NCBI RefSeq assembly: GCF_016925615.1
Contig: NZ_CP070499.1
Span: 372,001-436,000, forward strand
Reading direction: 5' to 3'
DNA length: 64,000 nt
Origin: Natronosporangium hydrolyticum
GTDB taxonomy: Bacteria > Actinomycetota > Actinomycetes > Mycobacteriales > Micromonosporaceae
The notes under the pieces were generated by a model that saw only the letters and a list, made by a program, of their open reading frames with translations, was not told the origin of the DNA and did no database searches. Numbering within the stretch: position 1 is the stretch's first letter; each line of letters starts with the position of its first letter. Shown here piece after piece: positions 6,642-16,358 of the stretch. The position numbers were made by a program, and so were the translations under genes.

Positions 6642-7832
6642 ATGGAGCCGACCGAGTCGGCGTGGCATCGCAGCGTCGCCGAGCTACTCCACCGGGGTCA
6701 CCTGGTGGAGGTGAGCAGCCTGGTGGACTTCGTCAACGAGATCTGCGCGTCGCTGCACGTGGAGGTCACCGTCTACCTGGTCGATCGGGAGCAGGAGAGC
6801 CTGCGGGCGTTGCCCCAGGCGGGTCGGGCCCGGCCGGAGCCGCAGGGGATCGACGCCACCGTGGCGGGGCGGGCGTTCGCCCTGTTGCAACCGTTGTCGC
6901 CGCCGGGGCAGCCGGACCGGTTGTGGGTGCCGATGCTCGACGGCGCGGACCGGATCGGGGTGGTGGAGTTTCAGCTGCCGCCGGGGCGTTCCGGGGAGGA
7001 CCTGGAAACCCGCGAGTACGCGGCGACGTTCACCTCTGCGATCTCGTACCTGGTGGTGGCGAAGGCGTCCTACGGGGACACGATCCGCCGGGCGCGGCGG
7101 TCGCGGCCGATGTCCACGGCAGGTGAGCTGCTCTGGCGGGCGCTGCCGCCGTTGACCTTCGCCACCCCGGGGTTGAGTCTGGCGGCCGCGTTGGAGCCGG
7201 CGTACGAGGTGGGCGGCGACGCGTTCGACTATGCGGTGGACCACGGGGTGTTGCGGACCGGGATCTTCGACGCGGTCGGCCATGGCCTGGACGCGGTGCT
7301 CACCAGCACGCTGACGCTCGGTGCGACAAGGGCGGCGCGGGCTGCTGGGCTGGATCTCCGGGCTCAGGCGCAGGCCGCCGACGAGGCGTTGACTAGTCAG
7401 TTCGAGGGGCCCCGCTACACCACCGCGATCCTGGCCGAGCTGGACAAGGAGACCGGCGTGGTGCGGTACCTGAACGCCGGTCACCCGCCGGCCGTGCTGG
7501 TGCGCCGTGGCCGGGCGGTGGCGGCGCTGGATGCGACGCGGCGGACTCCGCTGGGGGTGGCGGGTGAATCCAAGGTGTCCGAGCATGAGCTGCAACCGGG
7601 AGACCGGTTGCTCTGTTACACCGACGGGATCACCGAGGCCCGCGACGACGAGGGCGAGTTCTTCGGGTTTGAGCGGCTGTTGGACCTGGTCGAGCGGCAT
7701 GGGGCGGCAGCGCTGCCGGCGCAGGAGACGTTGCGTCGGCTGATCCGGGCGGTGATGGATTACCAGCATCAGCAGCTGCAGGACGACGCCACCCTCATGA
7801 TCGTCGAGTGGAATCCTGAGCCTACCGCATAG
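6642..7832 (+). CDS. GAF-SpoIIE (PP2C-type) serine phosphatase
   Basis: 396 residues from the ATG at 6642. Residues ~15-150 resemble a GAF sensor (EVSSLVDFVNEICASLHVEVTVYLVD, later PMLDGADRIGVVEFQL). Residues ~165-390 are a SpoIIE/RsbU phosphatase with the expected metal motifs: EVGGDAFDYAV, FDAVGHGLDA, LNAGHPPAVLVR, LLCYTDGITEARD and a final DDATLMIVEW. Such proteins dephosphorylate anti-anti-sigma factors to release stress sigma factors. No membrane segment is visible, so it is cytoplasmic. It sits alone; partners are not in the window. The GC-rich frame extends upstream, but the motif-bearing product begins at MEPTESAWHRS. Confidence 0.88.
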   Translation: MEPTESAWHRSVAELLHRGHLVEVSSLVDFVNEICASLHVEVTVYLVDREQESLRALPQAGRARPEPQGIDATVAGRAFALLQPLSPPGQPDRLWVPMLDGADRIGVVEFQLPPGRSGEDLETREYAATFTSAISYLVVAKASYGDTIRRARRSRPMSTAGELLWRALPPLTFATPGLSLAAALEPAYEVGGDAFDYAVDHGVLRTGIFDAVGHGLDAVLTSTLTLGATRAARAAGLDLRAQAQAADEALTSQFEGPRYTTAILAELDKETGVVRYLNAGHPPAVLVRRGRAVAALDATRRTPLGVAGESKVSEHELQPGDRLLCYTDGITEARDDEGEFFGFERLLDLVERHGAAALPAQETLRRLIRAVMDYQHQQLQDDATLMIVEWNPEPTA

Positions 7833-7939
7833 TTTGCCCGGTTTACCCAGAGTCATCCGGGAGCTGTCATGACGCATGGTTACGCCGTCACACCAGCGAG
7901 GGGTCGAGTTGTCACTCGGCCATGCCCGGGATGGTCGCT

Positions 7940-7961
7940 GTTCACCCTTCGTTCACCAGCT
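7940..7961 (+). promoter_or_regulatory. PHO box (PhoP operator) of pst operon 1
   Basis: Two direct repeats GTTCACC separated by 4 nt (CTTC) form the 11-nt-periodic PhoP site known from streptomycetes. It lies ~95 nt upstream of pstS. A phosphate-starvation response regulator would activate here. The rest of 7833-8053 holds no gene. Confidence 0.8.
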
Positions 7962-8053
7962 GCGCGGTCGCTGGCTACCTCCGGTCCCTAGCGTTCCGGC
8001 GGGTAGCGGGTTACCGCTTCCCGAATCCGTGGTGAACAGGAGGCTTGCCTGAG

Positions 8054-9142
8054 GTGACCCGCACCGCGCGTGCGCGCCACATGCTCCGGGTGGTCGTCGT
8101 CGGGGTACTCACGGCCGCGCTGATCTCCGCGTTGACCGCCTGCGCCCCCGGCCACGGCCGGTTGGAGGGGGCCGGCGCCACCTTCCCCACGCCGCTTTAC
8201 CAGGACTGGATCCACAGCTACGCGGTCGGGGTCGACGACGACCTCACCATCGACTATCAGAGCATCGGCTCCGGCGGCGGGATTACCCAGTTCATGGAGG
8301 GCACGGTGCACTGGGGGACCTCCGAGCGGTACCTGCGCGACAGCGACCTCGACGAAGCCGAGCAGGCCCGGGGCTGCCCGGCGATCCAGGTGCCGATCAC
8401 CTTTGGGGCGGTGGTGATCGCCTTCGCCGACGACCAGCTCGACGGGCTGGTGCTGGACGCGGCGGCGATCTCCGGGATCTTCCGGCGGACCATCACCAAC
8501 TTCCAGGATGCGCAGATCCGGCAGCTGAACCCGGACCGGGAGCTGCCGGACCGGGAGATCATCCCGGTGCACCGCTCGGACGGATCCGGCACCACCTCGG
8601 TCTTCACCACCTGGCTCACCGACGAGGACCAGACGTGGGCCGACGACCTGGGCGCCGGCATCGAGGTCGCCTGGCCGGCCGGCACCGTCGGCGGGCCCGG
8701 CAACGAGGGGGTCACCGCCAACATCGCCCAGAACCCGGGCGGGATCGGGTACGTGAACCAGTCGTACGCCGAGGTGCTGGATCTGCCCCGGGCCACGGTG
8801 GTGAACGCGGACGGCAACCCCGCCTACCCAGACGAGGAGACGGTCACCGCCGGGTTGGCGGAGCTTTCGATCCCGGACGATTTCCAATTCGACATCCTGG
8901 GTATCGGCGGTGAGGGGTACCCGATCGTCGGGACCGTCTGGAACTTCTACTGGGAGTGCGGCTACGCCGGCGACACCGCCGCGGATCTGCGCGAATTCTG
9001 GCGTTGGGCGATCGAGCACGGCGATGAGGCGGTGGTCGAGCTGGGCTACGCGCCGCTGGATCCGGAGCTGAAACAGCGGGTGCTGGCCGCGATCGACCGG
9101 ATCGGGGTGCGCGACGCGCCGACCGACGGAGGTGGCCAGTGA
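8054..9142 (+). CDS. pstS: Phosphate ABC transporter, phosphate-binding lipoprotein PstS (copy 1)
   Basis: About 362 residues from the GTG at 8054, which has AGGAGG 10 nt upstream and matches the GTG of copy 2; an in-frame TTG at 8045 is less likely. A lipoprotein signal peptide ends in LISALTAC. The mature protein has the phosphate-binding loops GAGATFPTPLYQDWI, IDYQSIGSGGGITQF and HRSDGSGTTSVFTTWL, and the C-terminal GIGGEGYPIVGTVW. Exported and membrane-anchored, it delivers phosphate to PstCA. Overlaps pstC by 4 nt. It is clearly a paralogue of the gene at 12229, sharing motifs but with many substitutions. Confidence 0.95.
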   Translation: MTRTARARHMLRVVVVGVLTAALISALTACAPGHGRLEGAGATFPTPLYQDWIHSYAVGVDDDLTIDYQSIGSGGGITQFMEGTVHWGTSERYLRDSDLDEAEQARGCPAIQVPITFGAVVIAFADDQLDGLVLDAAAISGIFRRTITNFQDAQIRQLNPDRELPDREIIPVHRSDGSGTTSVFTTWLTDEDQTWADDLGAGIEVAWPAGTVGGPGNEGVTANIAQNPGGIGYVNQSYAEVLDLPRATVVNADGNPAYPDEETVTAGLAELSIPDDFQFDILGIGGEGYPIVGTVWNFYWECGYAGDTAADLREFWRWAIEHGDEAVVELGYAPLDPELKQRVLAAIDRIGVRDAPTDGGGQ

Positions 9143-10128
9143 CGCTCTCCCCACCTCCCGTGCGCGGCCAGCTGCGCGGCACTTCCCGGGGCCGGCTCGC
9201 CGACCCGTTCTTCAAGGCGCTGATGACCACCTCCGGCGTACTGGTGCTGGCGCTGCTCGCCTTCATGATCATCCGCACCACCGCCGACTCCTGGCCGATC
9301 TTCGCCAAGGAGGGGCTCGGGTTCTTCACCGGCACCGAGTGGCGCGCCGGGCAGACCCGGGACCTGCCGGAGATCCACGGCACCTACGGCGCCTGGCCGT
9401 TCATGTACGGCACCCTGGTCACCGCCGCGATCGCGCTGGCGATCGCGTTGCCGGTGGCGGTCGCGGTAGCGGTCTACATCACCCAGCTCTCGCCGCGCCG
9501 GCTGCGGGGCCCGCTGTCGTACGCGGTGGAGACGCTCGCCGCCGTCCCCTCCATCGTGTACGGGTTGTGGGGGTTGCTCTTCTTCCTGCCGGTGGTGATG
9601 CGGCCGCTGATGGAGCTGCTGAACCGCTGGTTCGGGGCGTTCTTCCTGTTCGAGGGGCCGGTCTTCGGGTTGAGCTACTTCGCCGCCGGGGTGGTGCTGG
9701 CGATCATGATCTTGCCGATCATGACCGCGATCATTCGGGAGGTCTTCGCCGCCGCCCCCGGCGCCGAGTTGCAGGCCGCCTACGGCCTCGGCGCCACTCA
9801 GTGGGAAGTGATCCGCAAGGTGCTGCTGCCGCGCAGCTACTCAGGCATCGTCGGCGGTGCCATGCTCGGGCTGGGCCGAGCGATCGGCGAAACAGTGGCG
9901 GTGGCGATGCTGGTCGGCGGCTCGCAGCGGATGGGCTACAGCCTCTTCTTCGCCGGGGACACCATGGCCGCCCACATCTTCAACACCTTCCAGGACGCCC
10001 TGCCGGAGACCGTGCTGGGGCTGATGGCGATCGGCGTCGCGCTCTTCGTGTTCACCTTCATCGTCAACGTGCTCGCCCGGCTGCTGGTGTGGCGGGCCGG
10101 TCGCAACCTGGGAGACGCCGCGGTATGA
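9139..10128 (+). CDS. pstC: Phosphate ABC transporter permease PstC (copy 1)
   Basis: 329 residues, GTG start inside the pstS stop codon. About six membrane segments (for example [14 protein letters not shown] near residue 35 and [19 protein letters not shown] near 105), plus the inner-membrane permease EAA loop [19 protein letters not shown], which contacts PstB. The conserved [17 protein letters not shown] and the C-terminal segment [22 protein letters not shown] are present. It forms the transmembrane channel with PstA. The same DNA is also open in a second frame, a GC-rich coincidence. Confidence 0.95.
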   Translation: MTLSPPPVRGQLRGTSRGRLADPFFKALMTTSGVLVLALLAFMIIRTTADSWPIFAKEGLGFFTGTEWRAGQTRDLPEIHGTYGAWPFMYGTLVTAAIALAIALPVAVAVAVYITQLSPRRLRGPLSYAVETLAAVPSIVYGLWGLLFFLPVVMRPLMELLNRWFGAFFLFEGPVFGLSYFAAGVVLAIMILPIMTAIIREVFAAAPGAELQAAYGLGATQWEVIRKVLLPRSYSGIVGGAMLGLGRAIGETVAVAMLVGGSQRMGYSLFFAGDTMAAHIFNTFQDALPETVLGLMAIGVALFVFTFIVNVLARLLVWRAGRNLGDAAV

Positions 10129-11066
10129 GTACCCCGACGCTGACCGCAGCCAGCCCGCCCGACCCGGCGGCGCCCACGGGCCGGCGCAGCCTGCGCCAGA
10201 TCGACCCGCGTACCAAGCGGCGGGCGGCCACCAGCGCCGCGATGAAGGGCCTGCTCACGGCGGTGATGGCGGCGGCCTGCGTACCGTTGCTGTTGATCCT
10301 CTACGTGGTCGCCGAACGCGGCTGGCACGTGATCAACCTGCACTTTTTCACCCAGGACACGCTGCCGTTCCGGCTGGAGGGCGGCGGCTTCCGGCAGGGG
10401 TTCGTCGGCTCATTCCTGATCATGGCGTTGGCGATCCCGATGGCGGTCGGGTTCGGCATCGCCGCCGCCGTCTACCTGGTCGAGTACGGCAAGGGCAAGA
10501 AGCTCGCGGTGCTGGTGCGGTTCGTGACCGACGTGATGACCGGCGTGCCGTCGATCTTCGTGGGGCTGTTCGTCTACGCGGTGCTGGTGATCGGCACCGT
10601 CCGGATCGGTTTCGGCACCCTGCCCGCGGCCGTAGCGATCGCGATCGTGATGCTGCCGATCGTGGTCCGCTCCAGCGAAGAGATGCTCAAGCTCGTCCCC
10701 GACCATCTGCGCAGCGCCTCGCTCGGGCTGGGGGCGCGACGCTGGCAGACCACCACCAAGGTGGTGTTGCCGGCGGCGGCGCCCGGCCTCGCCACCGGCT
10801 CCATGCTGGCGATCGCCCGCGGCGCCGGCGAGACCGCGCCGCTGATCCTCACCGGGCTCGGCTCGTTCACCATGACCGTCTATCTCGTGGGGGAGCGGCA
10901 GGCGTCGCTGCCCCAGCTGATCCACCAGAACGCGGTGCAGCCGTTCCCGCCCGGCATCGACCGGGCGTGGGGCGGCGCGCTCTGCCTGGTCCTGATCACC
11001 CTGCTCTTCACCGTGGTGGCCCGCACCATCAGCGCGCGCTTCTCCGCTCGACGGGAAGGAATGTAG
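10125..11066 (+). CDS. pstA: Phosphate ABC transporter permease PstA (copy 1)
   Basis: 313 residues, ATG overlapping the pstC stop (ATGA). Six membrane segments, the EAA loop [21 protein letters not shown] and the family signature [18 protein letters not shown]. The N-terminal ~40 residues are cytoplasmic and rich in Pro, Ala and Arg. It pairs with PstC in the inner membrane and couples to PstB. Followed by pstB after 2 nt. Confidence 0.95.
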   Translation: MSTPTLTAASPPDPAAPTGRRSLRQIDPRTKRRAATSAAMKGLLTAVMAAACVPLLLILYVVAERGWHVINLHFFTQDTLPFRLEGGGFRQGFVGSFLIMALAIPMAVGFGIAAAVYLVEYGKGKKLAVLVRFVTDVMTGVPSIFVGLFVYAVLVIGTVRIGFGTLPAAVAIAIVMLPIVVRSSEEMLKLVPDHLRSASLGLGARRWQTTTKVVLPAAAPGLATGSMLAIARGAGETAPLILTGLGSFTMTVYLVGERQASLPQLIHQNAVQPFPPGIDRAWGGALCLVLITLLFTVVARTISARFSARREGM

Positions 11067-11068
11067 CC

Positions 11069-11953
11069 ATGGCTGACCAGATCGTCGGTACCGAACGGCC
11101 CCGAGTGGCGACGCCACACCGGTTGGTGGTGCCCCGGGAAGAACCCGCCGGGGAGAGCCCCGCGGTCCGCGGCGAGACCGTTTTCGACCTGCGCGACGTG
11201 AACGTCTTCTACGGCGCCTTCAAGGCGGTCCGGGACGTCAGCTTCGAGGTCGCCGAGCACGAGATTACGGCGTTGATCGGGCCGTCGGGGTGTGGCAAGT
11301 CGACGTTGTTGCGGTCGTTGAACCGGATGAACGATCTGATTCCGGGGGCCCGGGTCGAGGGTACGGTGGCGTACCACGGCGAGAACATCTACGACGCGGA
11401 GATCGACCCGGTGGAGGTGCGGCGGCGGATCGGGATGGTGTTCCAGAAGCCGAACCCGTTCCCGAAGTCCATCTTCGACAATGTGGCGTTCGGTCCCCGG
11501 CTCAATGGCGTGCGCGGCAGCACCCTGGACGACGTGGTGGAGCAGGCGTTGCGCAACGCCGCGCTGTGGGACGAGGTCAAGGCGAAGCTGAAGCAGTCCG
11601 GGTTGAGCCTGTCGGGTGGGCAGCAGCAGCGGTTGTGTATCGCCCGGGCGATCGCGGTGGAGCCGGAGGTGGTGTTGATGGACGAGCCGTGTTCGGCGCT
11701 GGACCCGATCGCCACCGCCCGGATCGAGGATCTGATGCAGCAGATCAAAGACAAGTACACGATCGTGATCGTGACCCACAACATGCAGCAGGCGGCCCGG
11801 ATCAGCGACCGGACGGCATTCTTCAGCACCGAGGTGAACCCGGAGTCGGACACCCGGACCGGGCTGCTGGTGGAGTTCGACGAGACCTCCCAGATCTTCT
11901 CGAACCCGAACGACGAGCGTACCGAGAACTACGTCACCGGCCGCTTCGGCTAA
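11069..11953 (+). CDS. pstB: Phosphate ABC transporter ATP-binding protein PstB (copy 1)
   Basis: 294 residues from [11 protein letters not shown], with GGAAGGA upstream. Walker A is GPSGCGKST, the signature is [14 protein letters not shown], Walker B is [12 protein letters not shown], and the switch His is in VIVTHNMQQ. The phosphate-family insert [14 protein letters not shown] and the terminal [16 protein letters not shown] are typical. The leading ~35 residues are a variable extension that differs from copy 2. Across the catalytic core the DNA is almost identical to copy 2 over long runs, although the neighbouring permease genes have diverged, which suggests gene conversion. Confidence 0.95.
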   Translation: MADQIVGTERPRVATPHRLVVPREEPAGESPAVRGETVFDLRDVNVFYGAFKAVRDVSFEVAEHEITALIGPSGCGKSTLLRSLNRMNDLIPGARVEGTVAYHGENIYDAEIDPVEVRRRIGMVFQKPNPFPKSIFDNVAFGPRLNGVRGSTLDDVVEQALRNAALWDEVKAKLKQSGLSLSGGQQQRLCIARAIAVEPEVVLMDEPCSALDPIATARIEDLMQQIKDKYTIVIVTHNMQQAARISDRTAFFSTEVNPESDTRTGLLVEFDETSQIFSNPNDERTENYVTGRFG

Positions 11954-11969
11954 CCCCCTGCTCCCCGCC

Positions 11970-12034
11970 GAGTTGATCATGGACCTAGGTACATGGTCCG
12001 AGCGGTTTCGTGCCCCAAACCCCATGATCAACTC
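11970..12034. repeat. 65-bp intergenic palindromic element, copy 1 (terminator-like)
   Basis: Perfect 13-bp arms (GAGTTGATCATGG and CCATGATCAACTC) flank a 39-nt centre. The arms lie just after pstB and could end transcription of operon 1. A second 65-bp copy at 17056-17120 follows phoU and has its central core in the opposite orientation. Confidence 0.8.
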
Positions 12035-12103
12035 AGGGGGTGGGCGGCGTTCATGTAAGCGTCATCCTGCAGTGGGCACCTCGCCACGCTCGCGCGGCCG
12101 CCT

Positions 12104-12125
12104 GTTCGGCCTTCGTTCATCTATG
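12104..12125 (+). promoter_or_regulatory. PHO box of pst operon 2
   Basis: Direct repeats GTTCGGC-CTTC-GTTCATC, the same 11-nt period as at 7940. A further degenerate unit (GTTCATG) lies near 12049. It is ~105 nt upstream of the second pstS. The match is weaker than in operon 1, so affinity for PhoP may differ. Confidence 0.65.
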
Positions 12126-12228
12126 ACGCGAGTGGCGGCTACCTCGGACTCGTAGCGTCCACCCCGACAGGCCGGTTGCGGCTGCGCGGGCCTGGGCACA
12201 CCATCCTTTACGAGAGAGGCCTTCCGAG

Positions 12229-13332
12229 GTGAATCGCAACCTGTTCAAGCGGGCGATGGCGGGCGGGGCCGCCGCCGTGCTCGCAGTGTCACTGGCCGCC
12301 TGCGCCAGCGACGACGACGCGGGCGACCCCACCAGCCCCGGTTCCGGCGACAACGGCGGTAACGGGCTCTCCGGCGACATTGTGGGCGCCGGCGCCACCT
12401 TCCCGACGCCACTGTGGACCACCTTCATCGCCGAGTACGGAGATGTCGAGCCCGGGGTCCGGATCAACTATCAGAGCGTCGGCTCCGGGGCGGGCATCAC
12501 CCAGTTCCTGGAGCAGACCGTCGACTTCGGCTCGTCCGAGCGGTACCTCGAGGATGAGGAGCTGGCCGACGCCGAGGCCGACCGCGGCTGCCCGGCCTTC
12601 CAGGTGCCGGTGGTCTACGGCTCGGTGGTGATCGCGTTCAATGACGAGTCGCTGGACGGGCTCACCCTGGACGCGGAGATCATCGCCCGGATCTACGACC
12701 GGCAGATCACCAACTACAACGACCCGGCCATCGCCGAGCTGAACCCCGACTTCGACCTGCCGGACCAGGAGATCATCCCGGTGCACCGGTCGGACGGCTC
12801 CGGGACCACCAATGTGTTCACTCTCTACCTCGAGGACGAGGTGGACTTCTGGGCCGACGAGTACGGCGCCGGCACCGAGGTCGACTGGGCCTCGGGCACC
12901 ATCGGCGGCGAGGGCAACGAGGGGGTCTCCGCCGGGATCACCCAGAACGCGGGCGGGTTCGGGTACGTGAACCAGTCGTACGCGATCGAGCTGGGGCTGC
13001 CGCAGGCGCAGTTGATCAACGCCGACGGCAACGAGATCTACCCCACGCTGGAGGCGACCAGCGCCGGGCTGGACGGGCTGGAGATCCCGGATTCCTACCA
13101 GTTCTCGATCCTGGGCATCGGCGGCGAAGGCTACCCGATCACCGGCGCGGTCTGGAACTTCTTCTACGAGTGCGGGTACGACGACAACAAGGCCGAGCTG
13201 CTGCAGGAGTTCTGGAGCTGGGCGCTGCAGGACGGTAACGAGTACGCGACCGAGCTCGGCTACGCCCCGCTGGGCGACGCGGTCAGGGACCGGGTGCTGA
13301 GCGAGCTCGACCGGATCGGCCAGCAGGACTAG
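12229..13332 (+). CDS. pstS: Phosphate-binding lipoprotein PstS (copy 2)
   Basis: 367 residues, GTG start with GAGAGG upstream. The signal peptide runs to the lipobox SLAACASDDD; an acidic, Gly-rich linker follows (DDDAGDPTSPGSGDNGGNG). The binding loops are GAGATFPTPLWTTFI, INYQSVGSGAGITQF and HRSDGSGTTNVFTLYL. The mature domain is very acidic. It is separated from pstC by a 135-nt gap containing an inverted repeat, unlike copy 1 where pstS and pstC overlap. It may be expressed at a higher level than its permease genes. Confidence 0.95.
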   Translation: MNRNLFKRAMAGGAAAVLAVSLAACASDDDAGDPTSPGSGDNGGNGLSGDIVGAGATFPTPLWTTFIAEYGDVEPGVRINYQSVGSGAGITQFLEQTVDFGSSERYLEDEELADAEADRGCPAFQVPVVYGSVVIAFNDESLDGLTLDAEIIARIYDRQITNYNDPAIAELNPDFDLPDQEIIPVHRSDGSGTTNVFTLYLEDEVDFWADEYGAGTEVDWASGTIGGEGNEGVSAGITQNAGGFGYVNQSYAIELGLPQAQLINADGNEIYPTLEATSAGLDGLEIPDSYQFSILGIGGEGYPITGAVWNFFYECGYDDNKAELLQEFWSWALQDGNEYATELGYAPLGDAVRDRVLSELDRIGQQD

Positions 13333-13360
13333 CCCACCGGCTCCCCGGAGGTTCTCGCCC

Positions 13361-13421
13361 GCCGATCATGAGCTGGTTAGCCGACCCGCTCGGCGAGTCT
13401 GCTGACTAGTTCATGATCGGC
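13361..13421. repeat. Inverted repeat between pstS2 and pstC2 (candidate attenuator)
   Basis: Perfect 11-bp arms GCCGATCATGA and TCATGATCGGC around a 39-nt centre. The arms share GATCATG with the 65-bp elements, but the rest differs. Lying inside the operon, the structure could terminate part of the transcripts or protect the 3' end of pstS mRNA. Confidence 0.6.
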
Positions 13422-13467
13422 CGGCGGGGCCGGGGCACCGGTCGATCACGGCAAGGAGAGCAGAGAG

Positions 13468-14469
13468 TTGACACCCGCCCCGAACGGCATCCGCTCGCAA
13501 CTGCGGGGCTCGGCCCGCAACCGGCTCGGCGACCCGATCTTCCGGTGGTTCGTGACCACCGCCGGGGTTCTGGTGTTGCTGATCCTGGGCGTGATGATCC
13601 TGCGCACCACGGCCGACGCCTGGCCGATCTTCCAGAAGGAAGGATTCTTCGGCTTCCTCTTCGGTGAGCAGTGGACCGCCGGTCATACCCGCAGCAACGA
13701 TCCGGCCGAGATGGAAGGCACCTATGGTGCCTTGCCGTTCATCTACGGCACGCTGGTCACGTCGATCATCGCGCTGGTGCTGGCGCTGCCGCTGTCGATC
13801 GCGGTCGCGCTCTACATCACCCAGCTGGCGCCACGCCGCCTGCGCAACCCCCTCTCGTACTGGGTGGAGACGCTGGCTGCCATCCCGTCGATCGTGTACG
13901 GGCTGTGGGGGCTGCTCTGGTTCGTCCCGGTGATCCTGCGGCCGTATGTGCTGGAACCGATGCACGAATGGTTCGGCAACACCTTCCTCTTCGAAGGTCC
14001 GGTGGTCAGCGTCAACTACCTCTCGGCCGGTGTGGTGTTGGCGATCATGATTCTGCCGATCATGACCGCGATCATCCGGGAGGTCTTCGCCGCCGCCCCC
14101 ACCGATGAGATGCACGCCGCCTACGGCCTCGGCGCCACTCGCTGGGAGGTGATCCGCAAGGTGCTGATCCCGCGCAGCTTCTCGGGGATCGTCGGCGGGT
14201 CGATGCTCGGGCTGGGCCGAGCGGTCGGCGAGACGATCGCGGTTGCGATGCTGATCGGCGGCTCCCAGCGGATGGGCGCCAGCCTGCTCTTCGGCGGCGA
14301 CTCGATGGCGGCCCACATCGCCACCACCTTCGCCGACGCCTGGCCCGAGACCGTACTCGGCCTGATGGCGATCGGGGTCGCGCTCTTTGTCTTCACCCTC
14401 ACCATCAACGTGCTGGCCCGCCTGCTCGTCTGGCGGCTCGGCCGGATCACAGGAGACGCTGCCGTATGA
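13468..14469 (+). CDS. pstC: Phosphate ABC transporter permease PstC (copy 2)
   Basis: 333 residues from a TTG start with AAGGAG about 10 nt upstream; the N-terminus MTPAPNGIRSQLRGSARNRLGDP aligns with copy 1. About six membrane segments, the EAA loop [19 protein letters not shown] and MLGLGRAVGETIAVAMLIGG. It is a close paralogue of the gene at 9139 but clearly diverged at both DNA and protein level. Overlaps pstA by 4 nt. Confidence 0.94.
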   Translation: MTPAPNGIRSQLRGSARNRLGDPIFRWFVTTAGVLVLLILGVMILRTTADAWPIFQKEGFFGFLFGEQWTAGHTRSNDPAEMEGTYGALPFIYGTLVTSIIALVLALPLSIAVALYITQLAPRRLRNPLSYWVETLAAIPSIVYGLWGLLWFVPVILRPYVLEPMHEWFGNTFLFEGPVVSVNYLSAGVVLAIMILPIMTAIIREVFAAAPTDEMHAAYGLGATRWEVIRKVLIPRSFSGIVGGSMLGLGRAVGETIAVAMLIGGSQRMGASLLFGGDSMAAHIATTFADAWPETVLGLMAIGVALFVFTLTINVLARLLVWRLGRITGDAAV

Positions 14470-15401
14470 CCGATCTGTTGACCCCGCCGAGCGCGCCGGC
14501 GCCGGCCGAGCAGCGGCCGAGTCTGCGCCATATCAGCCCCCGTACTCGCAACCGGAAACTGGTCAACTCCGTCGTCAACGTGCTGTTGACGATTGCCATC
14601 GTCATCGCCTGTATCCCGCTGCTGCTGATCCTCTATGTGGTCCTGCAGCGAGGGGTCGGCGCGATCGCGATCGAGTTCTTTACCAGCGACCAGGGGCCGT
14701 TCCAGCGGGAGGGCGGCGGCTTCCGCCACGGGTTCTTCGGCACCTTCTACATCATGGTGATCGCGATCCCGCTCGCAGTGATTATGGGCGTCGCGACCTC
14801 GGTCTATCTGGTGGAGTACGGCAAGGGCGGGAAGCTGGCCAGCGCGGTTCGGTTCGTCACCGACGTGATGACCGGCGTGCCGAGCATCTTCGTCGGTCTG
14901 GTCGTCTACGCGACCCTGATCCGGGGCACCGGTCTGGGGCTCGGATTCGGCACCTTCGTCGCCGGAATTGCGATCGCGCTGATCATGCTGCCGATCGTGG
15001 TGCGTTCCTGCGAGGAGATGCTGAAGCTGGTGCCGGACAGCGTTCGTAACGCCTCGGCCGGGCTGGGCGCCCGGAAGTGGCAGACCACCACCCGGGTGGT
15101 GCTACCGGCGGCTGCACCGGGCCTGGCCACCGGGTCGATGCTGGCGGTGGCGCGCGGGGCCGGCGAGACCGCGCCGCTGCTGTTGACCGCGCTCGGTTCG
15201 CTCTACATGGTGACCGCTTTCCAGGGTGAGGCACAGACCTCGTTGCCGCAGCTGATCTACCAGCACGCCCGGCAGCCATTCCCACCCGGGCTGGAGAAGG
15301 CGTGGGGCGGGGCGCTGTGCCTGGTCGCGATCACACTGATCTTTACCGTGATCGCCCGCACGGTGGGCGCCCGGTTCGCCGCCCGCCGGGAAGGAATGTG
15401 A
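14466..15401 (+). CDS. pstA: Phosphate ABC transporter permease PstA (copy 2)
   Basis: 311 residues. Cytoplasmic N-terminus, six membrane segments, EAA loop ASAGLGARKWQTTTRVVLPAA and the signature [19 protein letters not shown]. Starts within the pstC stop codon and is followed 3 nt later by pstB, so the four genes are one transcription unit. Differs from copy 1 mainly in the N-terminal ~60 residues and the loop after the fifth segment. Confidence 0.94.
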   Translation: MTDLLTPPSAPAPAEQRPSLRHISPRTRNRKLVNSVVNVLLTIAIVIACIPLLLILYVVLQRGVGAIAIEFFTSDQGPFQREGGGFRHGFFGTFYIMVIAIPLAVIMGVATSVYLVEYGKGGKLASAVRFVTDVMTGVPSIFVGLVVYATLIRGTGLGLGFGTFVAGIAIALIMLPIVVRSCEEMLKLVPDSVRNASAGLGARKWQTTTRVVLPAAAPGLATGSMLAVARGAGETAPLLLTALGSLYMVTAFQGEAQTSLPQLIYQHARQPFPPGLEKAWGGALCLVAITLIFTVIARTVGARFAARREGM

Positions 15402-15404
15402 CCG

Positions 15405-16355
15405 ATGAGCGACGACCTGTCAGTGGAGCGTTCGGACCAGTCGGCCGAGGCCGCAGAGACATCGAAGGAGCGAGCAATGGCTGACGCCAGCGTAGCCGAG
15501 ACCACGAGCACGAACCCGTTGCATCTGCACGACATCGTCCGCGACGCCGACCAGGATCCGCCTGCGCACCAGCGTGAGCTGGTCTTCGACCTGCACGGTG
15601 TGAACGTCTTCTACGGCGCCTTCAAGGCGGTCCGGGACGTCAGCTTCGATGTGGCCAAGCACGAGATTACGGCGTTGATCGGGCCGTCGGGGTGTGGCAA
15701 GTCGACGTTGTTGCGGTCGTTGAACCGGATGAACGATCTGATTCCAGGGGCCCGGGTCGAGGGTACGGTGGCGTACCACGGCGAGAACATCTACGACGCG
15801 GAGATCGATCCGGTGGAGGTGCGGCGGCGGATCGGGATGGTGTTCCAGAAGCCGAACCCGTTCCCGAAGTCCATCTTCGACAATGTGGCGTTCGGTCCCC
15901 GGCTCAACGGGGTACGCGGGTCGGCGCTGGAGGGCATCGTCGAGCAGGCACTCAAGGGTGCGGCGCTGTGGGACGAGGTGAAGGGCAAGCTTAAAGAGTC
16001 CGGGTTGAGCCTGTCGGGTGGGCAGCAGCAGCGGCTGTGTATCGCCCGGGCGATCGCGGTGGAGCCGGAGGTGGTGTTGATGGACGAGCCGTGTTCGGCG
16101 CTGGACCCGATCGCCACCGCCCGGATCGAGGATCTGATGCAGCAGATCAAAGACAAGTACACGATCGTGATCGTGACCCACAACATGCAGCAGGCGGCCC
16201 GGATCAGTGACCGGACGGCATTCTTCGTCACCGAGGTGAACCCGGAGTCGGACACCCGGACCGGGCTGCTGGTCGAGTACGACGAGACCTCGAAGATCTT
16301 CTCCAACCCGAGTGACGAGCGCACCGAGAACTACGTCACCGGCCGGTTCGGATAG
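15405..16355 (+). CDS. pstB: Phosphate ABC transporter ATP-binding protein PstB (copy 2)
   Basis: 316 residues from the ATG at 15405. An ATG at 15477 ([10 protein letters not shown]) has a better ribosome-binding site (GAAGGAG) and resembles the MADQ start of copy 1, so the true protein may be 292 residues. It has all ABC motifs: [33 protein letters not shown] and [14 protein letters not shown]. The core DNA is nearly identical to copy 1. Followed 3 nt later by phoU. Confidence 0.95.
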   Translation: MSDDLSVERSDQSAEAAETSKERAMADASVAETTSTNPLHLHDIVRDADQDPPAHQRELVFDLHGVNVFYGAFKAVRDVSFDVAKHEITALIGPSGCGKSTLLRSLNRMNDLIPGARVEGTVAYHGENIYDAEIDPVEVRRRIGMVFQKPNPFPKSIFDNVAFGPRLNGVRGSALEGIVEQALKGAALWDEVKGKLKESGLSLSGGQQQRLCIARAIAVEPEVVLMDEPCSALDPIATARIEDLMQQIKDKYTIVIVTHNMQQAARISDRTAFFVTEVNPESDTRTGLLVEYDETSKIFSNPSDERTENYVTGRFG

Positions 16356-16358
16356 GGC

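Noticed and set aside
9132-10124. Long plus-strand open frame overlapping pstC and running into pstA in the same frame
   Set aside because: Its upstream part is Arg/Ala-rich, with no family features, and lies antiphase to the clear PstC protein; only the part from 10125 is PstA.
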